From Perkinsus olseni (taxonomy: Eukaryota > Perkinsozoa > Perkinsida > Perkinsidae): a DNA stretch of 64,000 bases. The stretch lies in NCBI GenBank assembly GCA_013115135.1, contig JABANP010000119.1:62001-126000 (forward strand), given 5' to 3'. Under the pieces are notes generated by a model, which ran no database searches, was not told the origin of the DNA, and saw only the letters and a program-made list of their open reading frames with translations. Shown piece by piece: positions 52,583 to 64,000 of this stretch. The number at the start of each line of letters is the position of its first letter. The first letter of the stretch is position 1. The position numbers and the translations under genes are program-made.

Positions 52583-55111
52583 CTACCGGCGACGCTGGTA
52601 GGAGCCTCGACGAATCAGATGTTGGACCAACGCTGCTGATCGTGACGAGGCTGCATCAGCAACTTGTACTATAGGGTACCCATCAGACGAAGAGCTGCCG
52701 CCGAACGACTGGCCCTGTGACGGCACTGACGAGCTCGAACCTAAGATACGCGAGTGCCGAGGGGTGCTGCAGCATTTGCGTCACCTACCACTAGATTGTA
52801 TACTGCAGAGAGTATCATCAGGTCTGATGCCTGCATGTGACGCCTTCAGTTCGTCAAGCTGCCGGCGTGCAATCGCTAGTTGGCTCGTGACCTGAAAGGA
52901 ACCAGTGTGCCCTGGCTGAGGCTCAACAAGGGACAGAGATGCTGTGAGAGCTCAGACGAGAGCGTAATCCATGGTAATCCCATATCGAGCATGATGCCTG
53001 GGGAATCCAGCAAGAGAGCAAGTGACAAAGGTATTGGCCAACATCGTGTGCTCCTCGTAGATAATATTCCTTACCTCAGCATACTCTATCTTCAACGCTC
53101 GTGCATTTGATATTGCCTTGTCTGCTGTGGCCTGTGCCAGCGACAACTCCGAGGCCCGGTCCGTCGCATCGAGTCTAGCCAGCTCCGCCTGATGCTCCAA
53201 AGCTTGGTACTTCTGCGACAGATCTGAAACACACGGAGTGGCGTATGAAATCACCACCGAGCGCGCTCACCTCGATGAGAGGACACCCAGGCTCGGATCT
53301 GGTCACTGAGCTCGTCGATCACTTCTTGACGGCTGGCAGCCAGAGACTCCTCACTCTCCCGTCTCTGAGCCGCAAGCTCGTACTGCTCTGACAGCTTTGC
53401 TTTCAATGAATCGACCTGAAACAGCAGAAAGAATCATATTCCCTGTAGCGAAGGATAGCCCACCTTAGATCCCAACTCAGCCATCTTTCTTCTCTGCTGT
53501 ATCAGCTGGCCATTGGCAGTGCTGAGCTCATCCTGCGCTCGGAACAGCTCGTTCGCGAAGCTATCAGCTCGTTGCTGTGACGTCTTCAAGGCAAGCTGGA
53601 GCTCCTCTAGTCGCCCCTCGGCCTCCTTATTCGCTGAGGGGCTGTCGCCTTTCTCGCTGCCACTAGTCGATCTCGAGCACGAGGGGCACATGCCGGCCGT
53701 CGCCGCCGTCGCGTGTGTCTCAGCCTCCCGCTTAGCCCAGGAGGCCCTCAGTTCTGCCCCCGCACGAGCATGCTGCTCCTGGAGATCAGACAGTTGCCGT
53801 TGCGACCTCTTCAACGCTATCTCAGTGTCTCGTAGCTTGTCTCGGAGTTGCCCCACCTGAAAACCGACGACATGCCCGATGCAATTCTGAAATTCGGAAT
53901 CGATTCTGGAACCACATTTTACGTGTAAAATCCAACTCCAGCGATCCTGAGTTTCGGAATTAGTTTATTGAACGGAGGAAGACGCGGCAATAAGGCGGTC
54001 GGCACCATCGCCGGCAGATGACGATGATGATGTCATTGAGGTTGAGCATCTCCTCCTCTCACCTGTTGCCAGGCAGCCACTGTTTGACTACCTCCGCGGG
54101 ACGCCACCGAGGAGTCCGTCTGCGTGGATACACTGTCCCTGCCCTGGAGACCCGACGTGTCCACTGAATGAAACAGGGCGTCAACAGGAAACGGTAATGC
54201 CATCGCTCGGCCTTCCGCACCAGCAATATCGACCCCGGCGAGGCCGTCCCGATTCTCCTCCTTCAACCGGGTCAGCTCAGAGCTCAAAACGTAGTACTGG
54301 GAGACCTTCGGCCGCATCACCTACAGGCAACCTTGTCCTGGAAGACTGTTGCATCTATCAGTCCCGAAACTAATCGCAACAACGAACAAGAGAGCGAGCC
54401 TTTGCCTTCGACTGTAACGAAGCTTAGATACTCTTAAACCACACGAAAGCGACGCTCTGACCGCCATTTTAAGAGCTCTCCTCCAATGTTAGAATGCCAC
54501 GAGGGAATCCACGCACGAAGGTGTTTTTCTTACCTCTACCTGCCGCTGTAGTTCCCTAACTTGCTTCTCCAGGTCTGCCTTCGAGGCATTGGCCAGGGCT
54601 GCGTTGATAGAAGGGAAGTAGGACGGCGAACCGTCCTCCTCTTGCTGGTCTCCAAAACATGCCGATGAGCCTGAGCTAACCAGCAGCTGACTACATACCA
54701 CAACTTACGCAACTCATCACCCGTCGAGTCCGTCTGGCACTCCCCATCAGTCATCGTCAGGGCGCTCAACGGTGGTGTAATTACCGCTGCCGCCTGGGAG
54801 TCCCGAGAGACCTCCGCCAGCTTTGCCTCCATGTTAGCCATCTTCACTTGCAACGAAGTGATCTCTCTGAACAACACGAGGCTTCGGCCGCCACGATCGG
54901 AGGTATCCTACTCTTGTTTCTCCTGCAACTGCAGTATCCACATACTAGAAGACGATGACCAGAATTTATGTTTCTTTAGACGTCGGACGAGAGCGTCGCG
55001 TTCCTCCGTTACACCCGCCAGTTGAACCTCCAAGGCATGAATCTGGAAGTCCTGTGCAGTAGCTGTTATCGTAGGGGCGGCAGCTGAGTTTGAGCTGGAG
55101 TAATAGCTCAT
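52583..55111 (-). CDS. Large coiled-coil protein, multi-exon
   Basis: ATG 55109-55111 (MSYYSSSNSAAAPTITATAQ). Successive minus-strand exons are nearly all heptad helix: IHALEVQLAGVTEERDALVR, LFREITSLQVKMANMEAKLA, KADLEKQVRELQRQVE, VMRPKVSQYYVLSSELTRLK, GQLRDKLRDTEIALKRSQRQ then LSDLQEQHARAGAELRASWA, RLEELQLALKTSQQRADSFA, and LSQKYQALEHQAELARLDAT. A CPSCSRSTSGSEKGDSPSAN linker breaks the helix. The last exons are Ser-rich and end TAG at 52583-52585. Joins between exons are mostly clear, giving about 650-700 residues. Golgin, tether or centrosome roles are typical for such proteins, but none is specific. One intron carries a GAATCGATTC element. Confidence 0.72.
53896..53931. repeat. GAATCGATTC palindromic element, copy 4 (intronic)
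   Basis: GGAATCGATTCTGGAACCAC then ATTTTACGTGTAAAAT, the last part being a second near-palindrome. It matches copy 3 in inverted orientation. It lies in an intron of the coiled-coil gene; further GAATT words follow to about 53975. Confidence 0.65.
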
Positions 55112-55398
55112 CGTTGTGGAATCAAGCCGGTGGCAGACAGTATCGTGACTTAAAGTCGATGATCAAAAAACAACAATTGCTGCGATAACGAACCATTAAA
55201 TCCGGACTGAACTCAAGGCAGAGGCAGTCGAGAAGAGAAGAAACTTCAGTGTACAACTTGACGTGGTCATCGCCCCACGGCCGCTGCGGCACTCGCACCC
55301 ACAGGCCTAGCCGCTTCCGCTGCCTTGCCAGGCCCCATGTGCCAGAAAGTGTATCTAAGGTTGGCTCCGGCAATCAGCGGGCAGGTTTCTACGGAGGC

Positions 55399-57421
55399 TT
55401 ACTGTCCGCTCTGAGATCCACCAAAGCCGCCCTTAGCGCGATAGTTGGACCACACCCCTCCGGTGTTCGAGTAGTAGTCCATAGGGTAGCGCAAAGGCTC
55501 AGCATCAGTCTTGCTGGAACAGCAGGACGATGATGAGCAGCCATTCGATGATGAACAACCAGTCGATGATGGGCGACCGTACCTATTAGAGATAGATACC
55601 TGGCACTTTCCCTATTTATGAAGGACTGCTCTTAGACTAATCAGTTACTCGTCTCTCGAAAGGAAAAAGCGGTTTCGAATTGGACCGTAAACGCAGGAGT
55701 CCCAGCAGTTCGACGACCAGCGGAGACGCACGAGGACGCTGCACGCTATGTTATTACTTCTCCTTCCCAAAAGCAACGCACGCCTCGTAGCTCGACAGCA
55801 TAGGGGCATCCTTCGAATAACTGAGCAGAGAGATTCTATTGACCGCGTACAAGGCCATGATCGCCTACTCTGCGGCGCCCCAATCGAGCGCTAACCTCGG
55901 GCATGCAACTTCCACCCAGCACCCAACAGAGTCCCCGAGGTCTCTCAGCTTCTCCGTAGTGATCTGCGCATCAAAGAGTCCCCGCTCGACGGCCTCCCAC
56001 CGCTACTACCTCACTGAGCAGGACAGTGACTGTCTCTCTGCCAGAGTTATGTATTATCTCCCTCACCGACTCCAAGATTCCCACGGAGCCCTGGCGGCCA
56101 AGCGTCCCAAGGATAAGTCCTGAGACCCCACAGTCCCACCATCACTGCTTATCTAAGTTCTACTACCAACAGTTTTCTTGGACGCCCTCGCCCGTTCTAT
56201 CTCCTCCTCCCTAGTCCTGTGCATGCTCTCTTGGTCCAATCCCTCGCGGAACAGTCGTCGTGTGTAGGGGCAATATCGCAACCTACAGCGACCCATCGGA
56301 GCACGATAGCCCCGTCGATCATTACACATTCTTAATCGTCGGACTCGCCAACATGGCCCCTTCCAGATGGAAACGGCCGTCCGCTACGTAGTAAATAGTC
56401 TTCGCACGATCGTCCAAAGATGGTGCTGTGCAGCCCAAGGTCTGCATAAAAGCGAAAGAGTGCTGTAGTGATGGTGTAGCTCGCCCTACCTCTCCCTTGC
56501 TCAAGGGTTTTATCTGCGGTACGAACAAGTCGTCAGCCTCCCACCCGTACCTGACGTTGATCACATTTCAGCCATCAGAGGCGTGCTCATATGCGGTGAA
56601 AATGGTAACACACAAGTTCGATACGAGATTCGCCATGGACGTTATTGACTACAGCGGAGCGCTACGCCCCTCTGACTCAGCCGTACTACTTCCTCCTCAT
56701 GATGTCCTTGGCCTCGTCAAGCATCTGTGAGAATTGTACTGTTGCCATGAGTGCTACGGGCCTTTGCTCAGGAGGGACAGCGGCGGCCAGTGATGCTGTC
56801 ATGTGATTCACGTCGTATGATATACGTACTAGAACGTATCTAAAGTTCAGCCGTGTAAGATACGAAATAGGTTCACTCAACTCACATGGTGTAAACCACA
56901 GTTTGGTCCACTGGGGTCAGGCAAGAATGGCCTGAAGAGCGATCACTGCGCTCAATCGTCCACAAGGCCATAGCATTACCATAATGAACCATTGCATCCG
57001 CCCCAATGGCCCGACAGGTGAGATCGTCAATGCAGCAGGCTCCAAAAACGGCATCAGCGACAATCGTCACAGTGCGGAGATAGGGAGTGCAAAACCTAAG
57101 ATATGCCAGTCCCCAGACACACGTCACACGAGCAGTTACTTTTTGAAGATATCGGAGAGGACCGTGGCGAACTGGAGAAGACCATCGGGGAGCTGCAGTG
57201 CGACGTGAGTGCATTTCTAAAGGGAATCCGTGTGCTCCAGTTGAGCCCGCCATTACTACCCTTTTCCGTAGTTTACTGATCGTTTGAGGGATCTCGAAGT
57301 CGTAGGTAGGGGGTAAGGCCCGGGCTATGGCCTTAGTGAGCAGCTCTGGGTCATAACCCAATTCAGGGTCGATAGAGTCCCCCAGCGCCATCGGAAAGAG
57401 TAACGTTGAAATGCCTAGCAT
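55399..57421 (-). CDS. DPH1: Diphthamide biosynthesis protein 1 (radical-type 3-amino-3-carboxypropyl transferase)
   Basis: Start at ATG 57419-57421 ([20 protein letters not shown]) or 57389-57391 (MALGDS). Motifs in order: [38 protein letters not shown] then VHYG, continued after an intron by [116 protein letters not shown]; and [18 protein letters not shown], ending TAA at 55399-55401. The three cysteines that hold the 4Fe-4S cluster (in GACC, LGC and VACP) are all present. With DPH2 it starts diphthamide synthesis on elongation factor 2. It is divergent from the secreted-protein gene across about 190 bases. The tail has a Ser-rich insert before YPMDYY. Confidence 0.93.
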
Positions 57422-57607
57422 GACGCGCGCTTCCCGGTCCCTCAACCAGCGTGAGAAGGCCCGTCCATGGTCGCTGCTGCAAGCAACTAACTATCACCAT
57501 TCGTATATGGTCTCATAATTTGTCAAATCGTCATCGTCTATTCGACTGCAATCTCGCTCGCCCCAGGTTAATTTTTTCCGGAGATCTTCCTGTCTCTACT
57601 GTCCGAC

Positions 57608-58469
57608 ATGGTTAAGCAGCAGCTGATAGCGTTATTTTTACCGGGTATCGTCACGGCGAACCTTCATCCTTTGCGGATCCTTTACGGTGAGGGAAAGGTT
57701 CGCACGTACTTCTTCCTTCCGTCCAACAAGGACTACGAAAACACTCATAATCAGACTGGACGCTACAACTTCGCAGCCTTGGATGCTTGGAGGGTGCTAC
57801 CCATCGCGACTGGCCTACACTGGGCTGTAGTGAATCAAACACAAGCCACACTGGATGTAGCTACGAGTGCTACCATTCTAGCCTTGGACAAAAATGGGGA
57901 GACAGAGCAATTCACGGTCGATATCAGAAAAGGACGGTAAAGGTTGTTTCGAGAACGTTCAGTATACTCTTAAGGTCAAGGGAGAGCCACAGATGATTAC
58001 CGCAGAAATGGAGCACGTGCTGTATACGGTCGAAGATGAGCTCAAGGAGCTGTGCGAGGGTAACAGATTGAGATCGCTTCCGGCTAGGAAATATTTTGAC
58101 TTCACCGGGCTGAAACCTGGCAAGTACGAAGGTTGGATGAGGGACGAGATGGACGAGGAGGTGGAAGTGGCTCACGGGAAAGTCATTGACGAGCTTATTG
58201 GTGTGAAGGATGTGACGAAGAACTTCTCTGACAACAAGATGATCCAGGCTGGCGGCTTTATCATCGCTCAAGTCCGTTTTCACGACACTGGCAAGAAGGC
58301 TTGGAATGACTTGTATTTAATCCTCATTCACGCACGCTCGAAGTTGTCTTTGAGGCGAGGCAGGCAGACGCCCAAGAGGGCCGAGATCCCGTCGGACAGT
58401 ACCTCATATGGTATGACTAATATCGCTTCATGGAGGTTGGCAGTGAGGTACATAACAGTGAAGGAGTGA
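57608..58469 (+). CDS. Putative secreted protein, apparent frame break
   Basis: ATG 57608 (MVKQQLIALFLPGIVTANLH) has a short signal peptide. The first frame runs to FTVDIRKGR with TAA at 57938-57940; a second frame, overlapping from 57894, continues without gap as GCFENVQYTLKVKGEPQMIT then AEMEHVLYTVEDELKELC to TGA 58467-58469. Removing one base near 57930-57936 joins them as KGGKGCFENV. No GT-AG intron of normal size fits. The mature part is about 260 residues, mixed strand-helix, without a recognised domain. Likely a lineage-specific exported protein. Confidence 0.55.
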
Positions 58470-58951
58470 TCGCCCTAGGCACCCGACGACATCGCGAGAA
58501 GATCAGCAATCCTCTTTGATGTTGATTAGAAATGGTGTACTCATGTGTTGATGTGCTCCGATTGTCACCTTGAGAGTTGCTTCTCCTAGTTTCCAATGCA
58601 CGCTCGAATCCTCGACGATCCACAGTCATTTTGATAACCCCCCTCGGAGCGGTAGCTCCCGAGAAGCAACAGTCGGCTATCAACATCGACAGGAAATTCG
58701 AGAGTCTCGAGGCCAGCTTTCTCGAATCTCGACTGGTGGCTCACAAGGCAATATTACCTTCTTGAAGACGATCGTAGACATCCTCGTCACAATTGTGTCA
58801 CTGTGTCACCATCACAACCCTACCCTCACCTTAGGGCGGTCCGTAACCTTGATAGGGTCATGCGTCACCTTCAAGCTGGTACATTAAGAGCTTTGACTCT
58901 CCTGGGTTCAACTCAAGCCTTGACAGGTCTAATTATTTCAACTCGATTCTA

Positions 58952-61341
58952 ATGTCGTCGTCGTCTGCTGCTGTCGAGCAAGAGCAGAAGCCCTCCGCCG
59001 CGAATACTGAGGAGATCCAGGAGGAGCCAATAGTACTTCGTACTGAGGACTTATCCGGTAGAAAGGGGAATGGTTCCGGAATCTCTGATAGTTCTTATTC
59101 TGGCTTGTCTTGTAGGTGACGGTCACTGCGTGAAGGAAGTCACTAAGGAGGGACTTGGCGAGGAGTGCTCCAAGCCCGGTGATGAGGTTGAGGTGAGCTG
59201 CCCGAGTTGCAGTGGGAAGATCGACGCATTACTATTGCTATAGGTGCACTACACTGGCTGGTTGAAGGACAGTGGTGAGGTCTTCGACTCCTCTAGGAAG
59301 CGCGGTACCCCGTTCAAGTTCACCATCGGCAAGGGGCAGGTAACAGTCATCATCACATTGGTAAGTGCACTATCAATGATATTTTGTAGGTTATCAAGGG
59401 CTGGGATGAGGGCGTTGCAAGCATGCATCGATTGGAGCGAGCCATCTTCACCTTCCATCCTGATTATGGCTACGGCTCAATGGGAGCTGGCGCAGAGATC
59501 CCTCCCAACTCCTGGCTGAAGTTCGACGTCGAGCTGCTCAGTTTCAAGCCCGGCAAGCCGTGAGTTGACACCACTGGGCCTCCTTCGGGTGATGGTAGTC
59601 ACTTTTCAGTGACAAGTGGAGTATGTCGAAGCAAGAGAAGGTTGCCGCGGCGGCGGCCTGCAAGGAGAAGGGAAATGCTGCTTTCAAGGCTGGCGAGTGA
59701 GCAAGTCCTGATAGACTAGGGCCTCCGTTCATTGATGGTGTGGTCAGGTACGAGGAAGCTTTGGAACAGTACAAGGAGGGAGTTGACTACTTCGAGCAGA
59801 CATCGTCGTGGTCGGGAGCTGATAAGGAGGATAAGGATAAGGTCCTTCTGTCCTGCTATTTGAATATGGCAAAGTAATAGAGGGCACAATCTTTGGGGGC
59901 GTGTCGGATTGCTGTCTGGTAGTACCTGCATGAAAATGAAGGATTGGTATTCCGCTGTTGACTACGGCAAGAAGGCTGTCGAGATCGACGATGTAATGCA
60001 CCAGCACTGCTGTTGGTTGACTGTGAAGTAACCCTCACCCTCAGAAATCGACCAAGGCCCACTTCCGCTACGGTGCTGCCTTGATGGAAGTAGCATCCTA
60101 TAAGGACGCCAAGGAGCAGCTTCTTATAGCAGCTCGGGCAGAGCCTCAGAACCGAGAGATCCGTACGACTCTGGCTGACTGCAAGAAGAGGGCTAAGGAG
60201 GTAATAAAAGCTATTCGGGGTTTCTTTCGCGGCGGCAGTAGTACCATACTTCCCATGCATCGTGCGTATATAACTTACCATTTAAACAAGATACTTCCAC
60301 CTTGCTTCAGCTTAGCACTCGGCGTTTTAATTTCTTACTGTTCATCCGTTGGTGTCGATGATACAAACGTGAAATCACCGATGGTCAAAGCTTTTGATTC
60401 TCTACCCTAGCGCCAGTTGTGCTTGGCTAGGCGTTGTCTGAGGAGAAGGCCGCGTTCGGTGCAATGTTCGGTCATAGCATCTACTCGGAGAAGGCTGATG
60501 TTGAGCTGCCTCCTGTGCACGACTTATCGAAGCTCCCCAAGGCCTGGATGGACATCAAGGTGATACTCATCAGCCGTCCGATGCACTTGTCTACACCCTC
60601 TCTACGTTAGGTTGGCACGGAGGAGCCCAAACGAGTGACATTTGCCTTGTATTCCGATACTGTTCCCAAGACCGCCGACAACTTCCTCACGCTGTGCAGA
60701 GGTAGGAGGAATATGAAGTTTAATGATGAGCATTGAGCCTATCGTTTTGTAGGTGATGGCGGCAAGTGCAAGAGTAAGCCCGAGGTGGACCTAGCCTACA
60801 AGGGCTCCACTTTCCACCGTGTCATCAAGGGCTTCATGATGCAGGGAGGCGACTTCACTAACGGCAATGGCACCGGTAGCTCCCTCAGCATTACAGGCGT
60901 TTCGTAATGATACTTCTCTCAGGTGGTGAGTCGATCTACGGCGAGAAATTCCAGGATGAAGGATTCCGTGACCACCATGTAGGTTGTTGAGGGCTCGCGT
61001 CTCCCGTTCATGCATGATCCTGTCATCAGACCAAGCGGGGACTCTTGTCCATGGCCAACTCCGGACCTAACACCAATGGCTCACAGTTCTTCGTTACTTT
61101 CGCCCCCGCCCCTCATCTTGATGGGAAGTAGTGCATTCAGCTAAATCCATTCGCAGCGCGGCATCTGCTTCCTCTTCGGTGAAGTCATTGACGGCATGGA
61201 CGTCTTAGACGCTGTAGAGAACGTCCCGACTGACGCACAGGTGAGAGCTGCTGCCTGGTAGCGACAACTCCGAGCCTGTTTATTCAGGACAAGCCTACTG
61301 TGGATGGCGGCGTTGTGATCGTTGGTTGTGGTGTCGAGTAA
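58952..61341 (+). CDS. FCBP: Dual-family immunophilin: FKBP-TPR-cyclophilin fusion
   Basis: ATG 58952 to TAA 61339-61341; about eleven exons remain in one frame. FKBP domain: [57 protein letters not shown]. The classical FK506-site Tyr, Phe, Asp and Trp are present. A linker [20 protein letters not shown] enters TPRs ([57 protein letters not shown]). After KAWMDIK a cyclophilin domain follows in frame: [76 protein letters not shown], and the end VIVGCGVE. The cyclosporin Trp is His (PHLDGK), as in Cyp40. The cyclophilin has the [11 protein letters not shown] divergent loop. Matches the FCBP architecture described in Toxoplasma: a peptidyl-prolyl isomerase and chaperone, probably binding Hsp90 through the TPRs. 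Confidence 0.93.
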
Positions 61342-61987
61342 AAACACGGACGATATCCGTTTCGAGTTTTCTCGCGGAAGATGGGAACGCTATGATTCTT
61401 CCTCTCCCCTAATAAACACCGTTTTTATGTTACTTGAGCTTGCACGGCGACTTGTGTTGTCACGGTTATAAGAATGAAGAACTCGGATTGTCGGAGTAAA
61501 CCTAAAAGTGTGGGGGGGTGCCAAGAGACATGGACTGGGTTGGACGAGGATGCTTACCGACTGAAGAGAGACTAGCATGTGAATTTAGAGTCGATAATCT
61601 TGAGGTGTGGCATCCTCGAAGCCGAGACAACTGTGGCAAGTATGCGGCGTCAACTGCACCGCAGCCGTCACTTGTGAAGAGGCATTTCACATAACGAACG
61701 TAATCTTGCGCGATCCATCCCGTTATCGGAAAGTAATCTTGCGTTATCCATTATCCGTCCGTGAATTCGGACCTCTCTAAAGCTCTTTCTGCAGCGAGCA
61801 AGTCTGCCCGAGTCTTTCCACCTCTGCCTTGTTAACGGGAAATCGGCAAGTTTGATGGCCGAGGCTTTGTTGGGCGGGACTTTCCCTCCTATTCGTCCTG
61901 CTAGGGGTGTGGTGCGACTGGTGAAGCTTCGGCGATCAATATTGAGACCAAAACTTCCGATGGAATTAGCTTTTTCAAGCTCTGAAT
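61342..61987. other. Intergenic
   Basis: About 650 bases. A minus-strand frame of 168 codons (61668-62174) runs across this stretch and the next gene, but the plus-strand gene gives a better spliced model, so it is taken as a shadow. CGTAATCTTGCG and CGTTATCC words repeat near 61700-61755. Nothing else is seen. Confidence 0.4.
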
Positions 61988-62735
61988 ATGTCGTTGGTAC
62001 TAGCTCCCCATCGCAAGACAGTAGTTCCCTCCTCGGCGTCCTCGGGTACCCTTCCACCCTCGACGTCCATCCGCATACCGGATGCATCCAAACGCCGTCA
62101 CTGGTATGAAGCGTTCGCCGATAAGGTGGGTAGCTGAAACGAACGGCTGATCGACAAGTTCCCCTCAGGATCAATTGAACACCCGGCAGGAGTACGAGAA
62201 GCGCTACGACCTCACTCCCCTGCCCGGTCGTCGCGCCTCCATCGACCCTAAGGTGGTGCCAGCGGCTTACTTTTGAGCGCCACTGCGATTGCCTCCAGGC
62301 TGCCAGAGTAGCTCCTGAGCAGAAAGTCCTCGAGAGGGTGCCTAAGCTGTCCCCTTCGGAGGTGCCCGTGACGTGAGTCGTCCCATCACTGAGTCAAGTG
62401 ATCGGCATCTGCCAGGTATGTGACTCTGCCGAAGGACTATTACTTGTATAAGTTCAAACGCCATCCTATCACGGGAAGGATCACTCTTGCATGTGACCAT
62501 CCTTGGACGGACTTCACCCTCATCGACTTGAAAGCCTCTGCCACGAGGAGATTGGGAAACCCTCGTCTGGCTGCCAAAGGTGCCATCACGTACCCCGTCA
62601 GATGACGCTGCGTGAGAACTTCTGAAGACGTCAGGTGTGACGTCCCCTGTTGACATCAAGACACTGACGATATCGGAGATCGCCTTCGATCCGTTCTACT
62701 TCAAAGCCACCGTGCTTCCTATGAGTAGAGGATAA
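61988..62735 (+). CDS. Basic hypothetical protein, multi-exon
   Basis: ATG 61988 (MSLVLAPHRKTVVPSSASSG) to TAA 62733-62735. Joined exons: KRRHWYEAFADKDQLNTRQE then YEKRYDLTPLPGRRASIDPK; AARVAPEQKVLERVPKLSPS; YVTLPKDYYLYKFKRHPITG then RITLACDHPWTDFTLIDLKA; and, after a 54-nt phase-1 intron, GVTSPVDIKTLTISEIAFDP then FYFKATVLPMSRG. Four introns all fit. A basic N-terminus and a compact strand-rich core would suit an organelle ribosomal or assembly protein, but no family is recognised. Confidence 0.5.
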
Positions 62736-64000
62736 CATCTCTCTCGCGGAGAAGCCTTGTTTTTGTTTGAAGGGTCTTGGTATTTCTCCAGTCTGATGGA
62801 GCAAAAGCACGGCGAGTGGTCAGCTCAAGTGGGCCGGAAGAAAGCGCTGCTGAGACCACCGAAGCAGCAGGACATCTTCGTCCAAGCTCTGAAAGCCTCT
62901 GTACCACTCCTTGCCCGACTGACACTCAATTTCTACCTTTCTCTCAGCTTGTCGATACGCCCAATAAATATACTCGGGGTAGTCATAGCGCGGTGATGAT
63001 CATGGTAGGGAAGGCCCGCCACCGCACTCTCAACGTGAACCATGCCCTCTGCTCCCTGCCAGGTACCTCTGTTGTTCACGGCTCGCCTCGTCTCGTCCTC
63101 AGCTACCTATCTAGCGCTGTCAGTGTTATCTCCGATTCTTACGCCGTCAATGACCAGCTTTTTTCAGTTCGGCGCTGATTCTCCAGTGGGGCTCGATTCT
63201 TTGCTTCTTTCTGGCTCTGTTATTCAGCATGAAGGGGAATAACTGTTATTAGTGAGAGCCTTCAAGCAACAGCTGCCCTCTTCCCACTGGCTTCCATCTA
63301 GTTACCGCCTTCAAAGGCTTGCCTCGGCGCCCCTTCGCGTCCTTATGTTGGTTCTCTGCATCGTTGAACTGATTCACATGACGGTGAGCACAGCTCCTCC
63401 CATTCCCGCTCCTCGGCCATCAGTTGGGGAATCAGGACGCCGCCTCTGGTCTTGGCAATTTCGAGATTGCGATGATCATCGTCACGATATTACTGCTGAC
63501 GGTGGATCTTGCCCTGGGCGACTTGATGAGCCTCGCGACAACTTTCGGTGGCGACTCGCGCCTGGAAATCCTTGCGGAGCTTCCCGGGAGGGTAAGTCTG
63601 TACGATGCAAGGGAGGTACTCCGTTCTTCGCTCCTTCCAGGTATTTCTATGCAGACGTCTTGGCTCTCACAAGGGCCTCCCTCAGGGAGCTAAGAGCAAG
63701 TCCCAGCTTGTTTCCTCTACAGTGAGCTCTCACGTCATCGGTACGTCCGCCTCGTTGCCGGCTCCGACTCGGGTTGGCAGGCACGAAGCTAGCCGCTAAG
63801 CCTCCTCCAGACCTCTGCATCGTAGCTTATGTCGAAGGGGCCTTGGTGGAGCTCACGCCGGTCGAGGCTGAATACTTGAGGGTTGGACAACTGAGTGGAC
63901 GCGGACGGTTTAGCGATGGTACTTCAGAAACTATCAGAATCTTGCAGGATCATCATCGCGAAGAAAGCGAAAGGAGTTCCACCCATCATACGCATGTAAG
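62736..64000 (+). CDS. Partial unrecognised gene at window edge
   Basis: Scattered plus-strand pieces look coding: NKYTRGSHSAVMIMVGKARH then RTLNVNHALCSLPG (about 62955-63060), a membrane segment FEIAMIIVTILLLTVDLALG within a frame at 63424-63600, and CIVAYVEGALVELTPVEAEY near 63820. Acceptor-like sites (CTTTCTCTCAG, CGGCCATCAG, CTCCTTCCAG) fall before several of them. The exons could not be chained, a start was not fixed, and the gene appears to run past the right end. Confidence 0.28.

Noticed and set aside
61668..62174. 168-codon open frame on the minus strand
   Set aside because: The plus strand gives a spliced gene across the same bases with four introns that all fit; the minus frame shows no domain.
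1..64000. CRISPR arrays, bacterial operons, prophage or integrase genes
   Set aside because: No regular spacer-repeat array, no Shine-Dalgarno-led gene runs and no phage genes; the introns show it is eukaryotic nuclear DNA.

Overview
The window is nuclear DNA of a compact, intron-rich protist. Nearly every gene assembles only when many short GT-AG introns (mostly about 44-60 nt, all three phases, often followed by G) are removed. TAA, TAG and TGA all act as stops, so it is not a ciliate-type code. The best guess is a perkinsid alveolate (Perkinsus-like), from the gene density, the tiny introns, polypyrimidine-AG sites just before several start codons (possible trans-splice acceptors) and an FKBP-TPR-cyclophilin fusion, an architecture known from apicomplexan relatives. 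This placement is inference. No rRNA, convincing tRNA, CRISPR array or complete transposon was seen. Exon joins were made by eye, so ends are firm where a stop or start is named and approximate elsewhere.

Layout. 0.7-7.1 kb: an intronless short-chain dehydrogenase, a convergent MBOAT acyltransferase, then poorly recognised coding. 7.1-8.8 kb: a repeat- and hairpin-rich stretch. 8.8-23.5 kb, all plus strand: AGC kinase, an unknown gene, EH-domain endocytic scaffold, SR-rich protein, LSD1-type zinc-finger protein, HAD phosphatase, NDR-type kinase, ankyrin protein and SET-domain lysine methyltransferase. 24-33 kb: a single-finger CCCH protein divergent from a STYX-like pseudophosphatase, then minus-strand RCC1-repeat and EF-hand-like genes.

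34.4-45.6 kb is a tight plus-strand array: molybdopterin synthase large subunit (MoaE), coiled coil, iodotyrosine-deiodinase-like nitroreductase, Alba protein, RlmI-like rRNA methyltransferase, PlsC/LPCAT acyltransferase, two tandem Rap1-type Myb paralogues and a multi-domain Alba/SpoVS-like protein. Some same-strand gaps are only 15-20 nt. 45.8-49.5 kb holds lineage-specific-looking proteins. 49.7-57.4 kb, minus strand: a YchF GTPase with an organelle-like leader, a large coiled-coil protein and diphthamide synthase DPH1. 57.6-64 kb, plus strand: a secreted protein, the FKBP-TPR-cyclophilin immunophilin, and two unrecognised genes, the last cut by the window edge.

Themes. Signalling (two AGC-group kinases, a pseudophosphatase, 14-3-3-like wiring not seen), translation upkeep (DPH1, YchF, rRNA methyltransferase) and organelle targeting recur, but there is no evident shared pathway. 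The most notable items are the four-fold Alba/SpoVS-like repeat protein, the dual-family immunophilin, the deiodinase-like flavoprotein, a dispersed palindromic GAATCGATTC element and three apparent one-base frame breaks in otherwise good genes.
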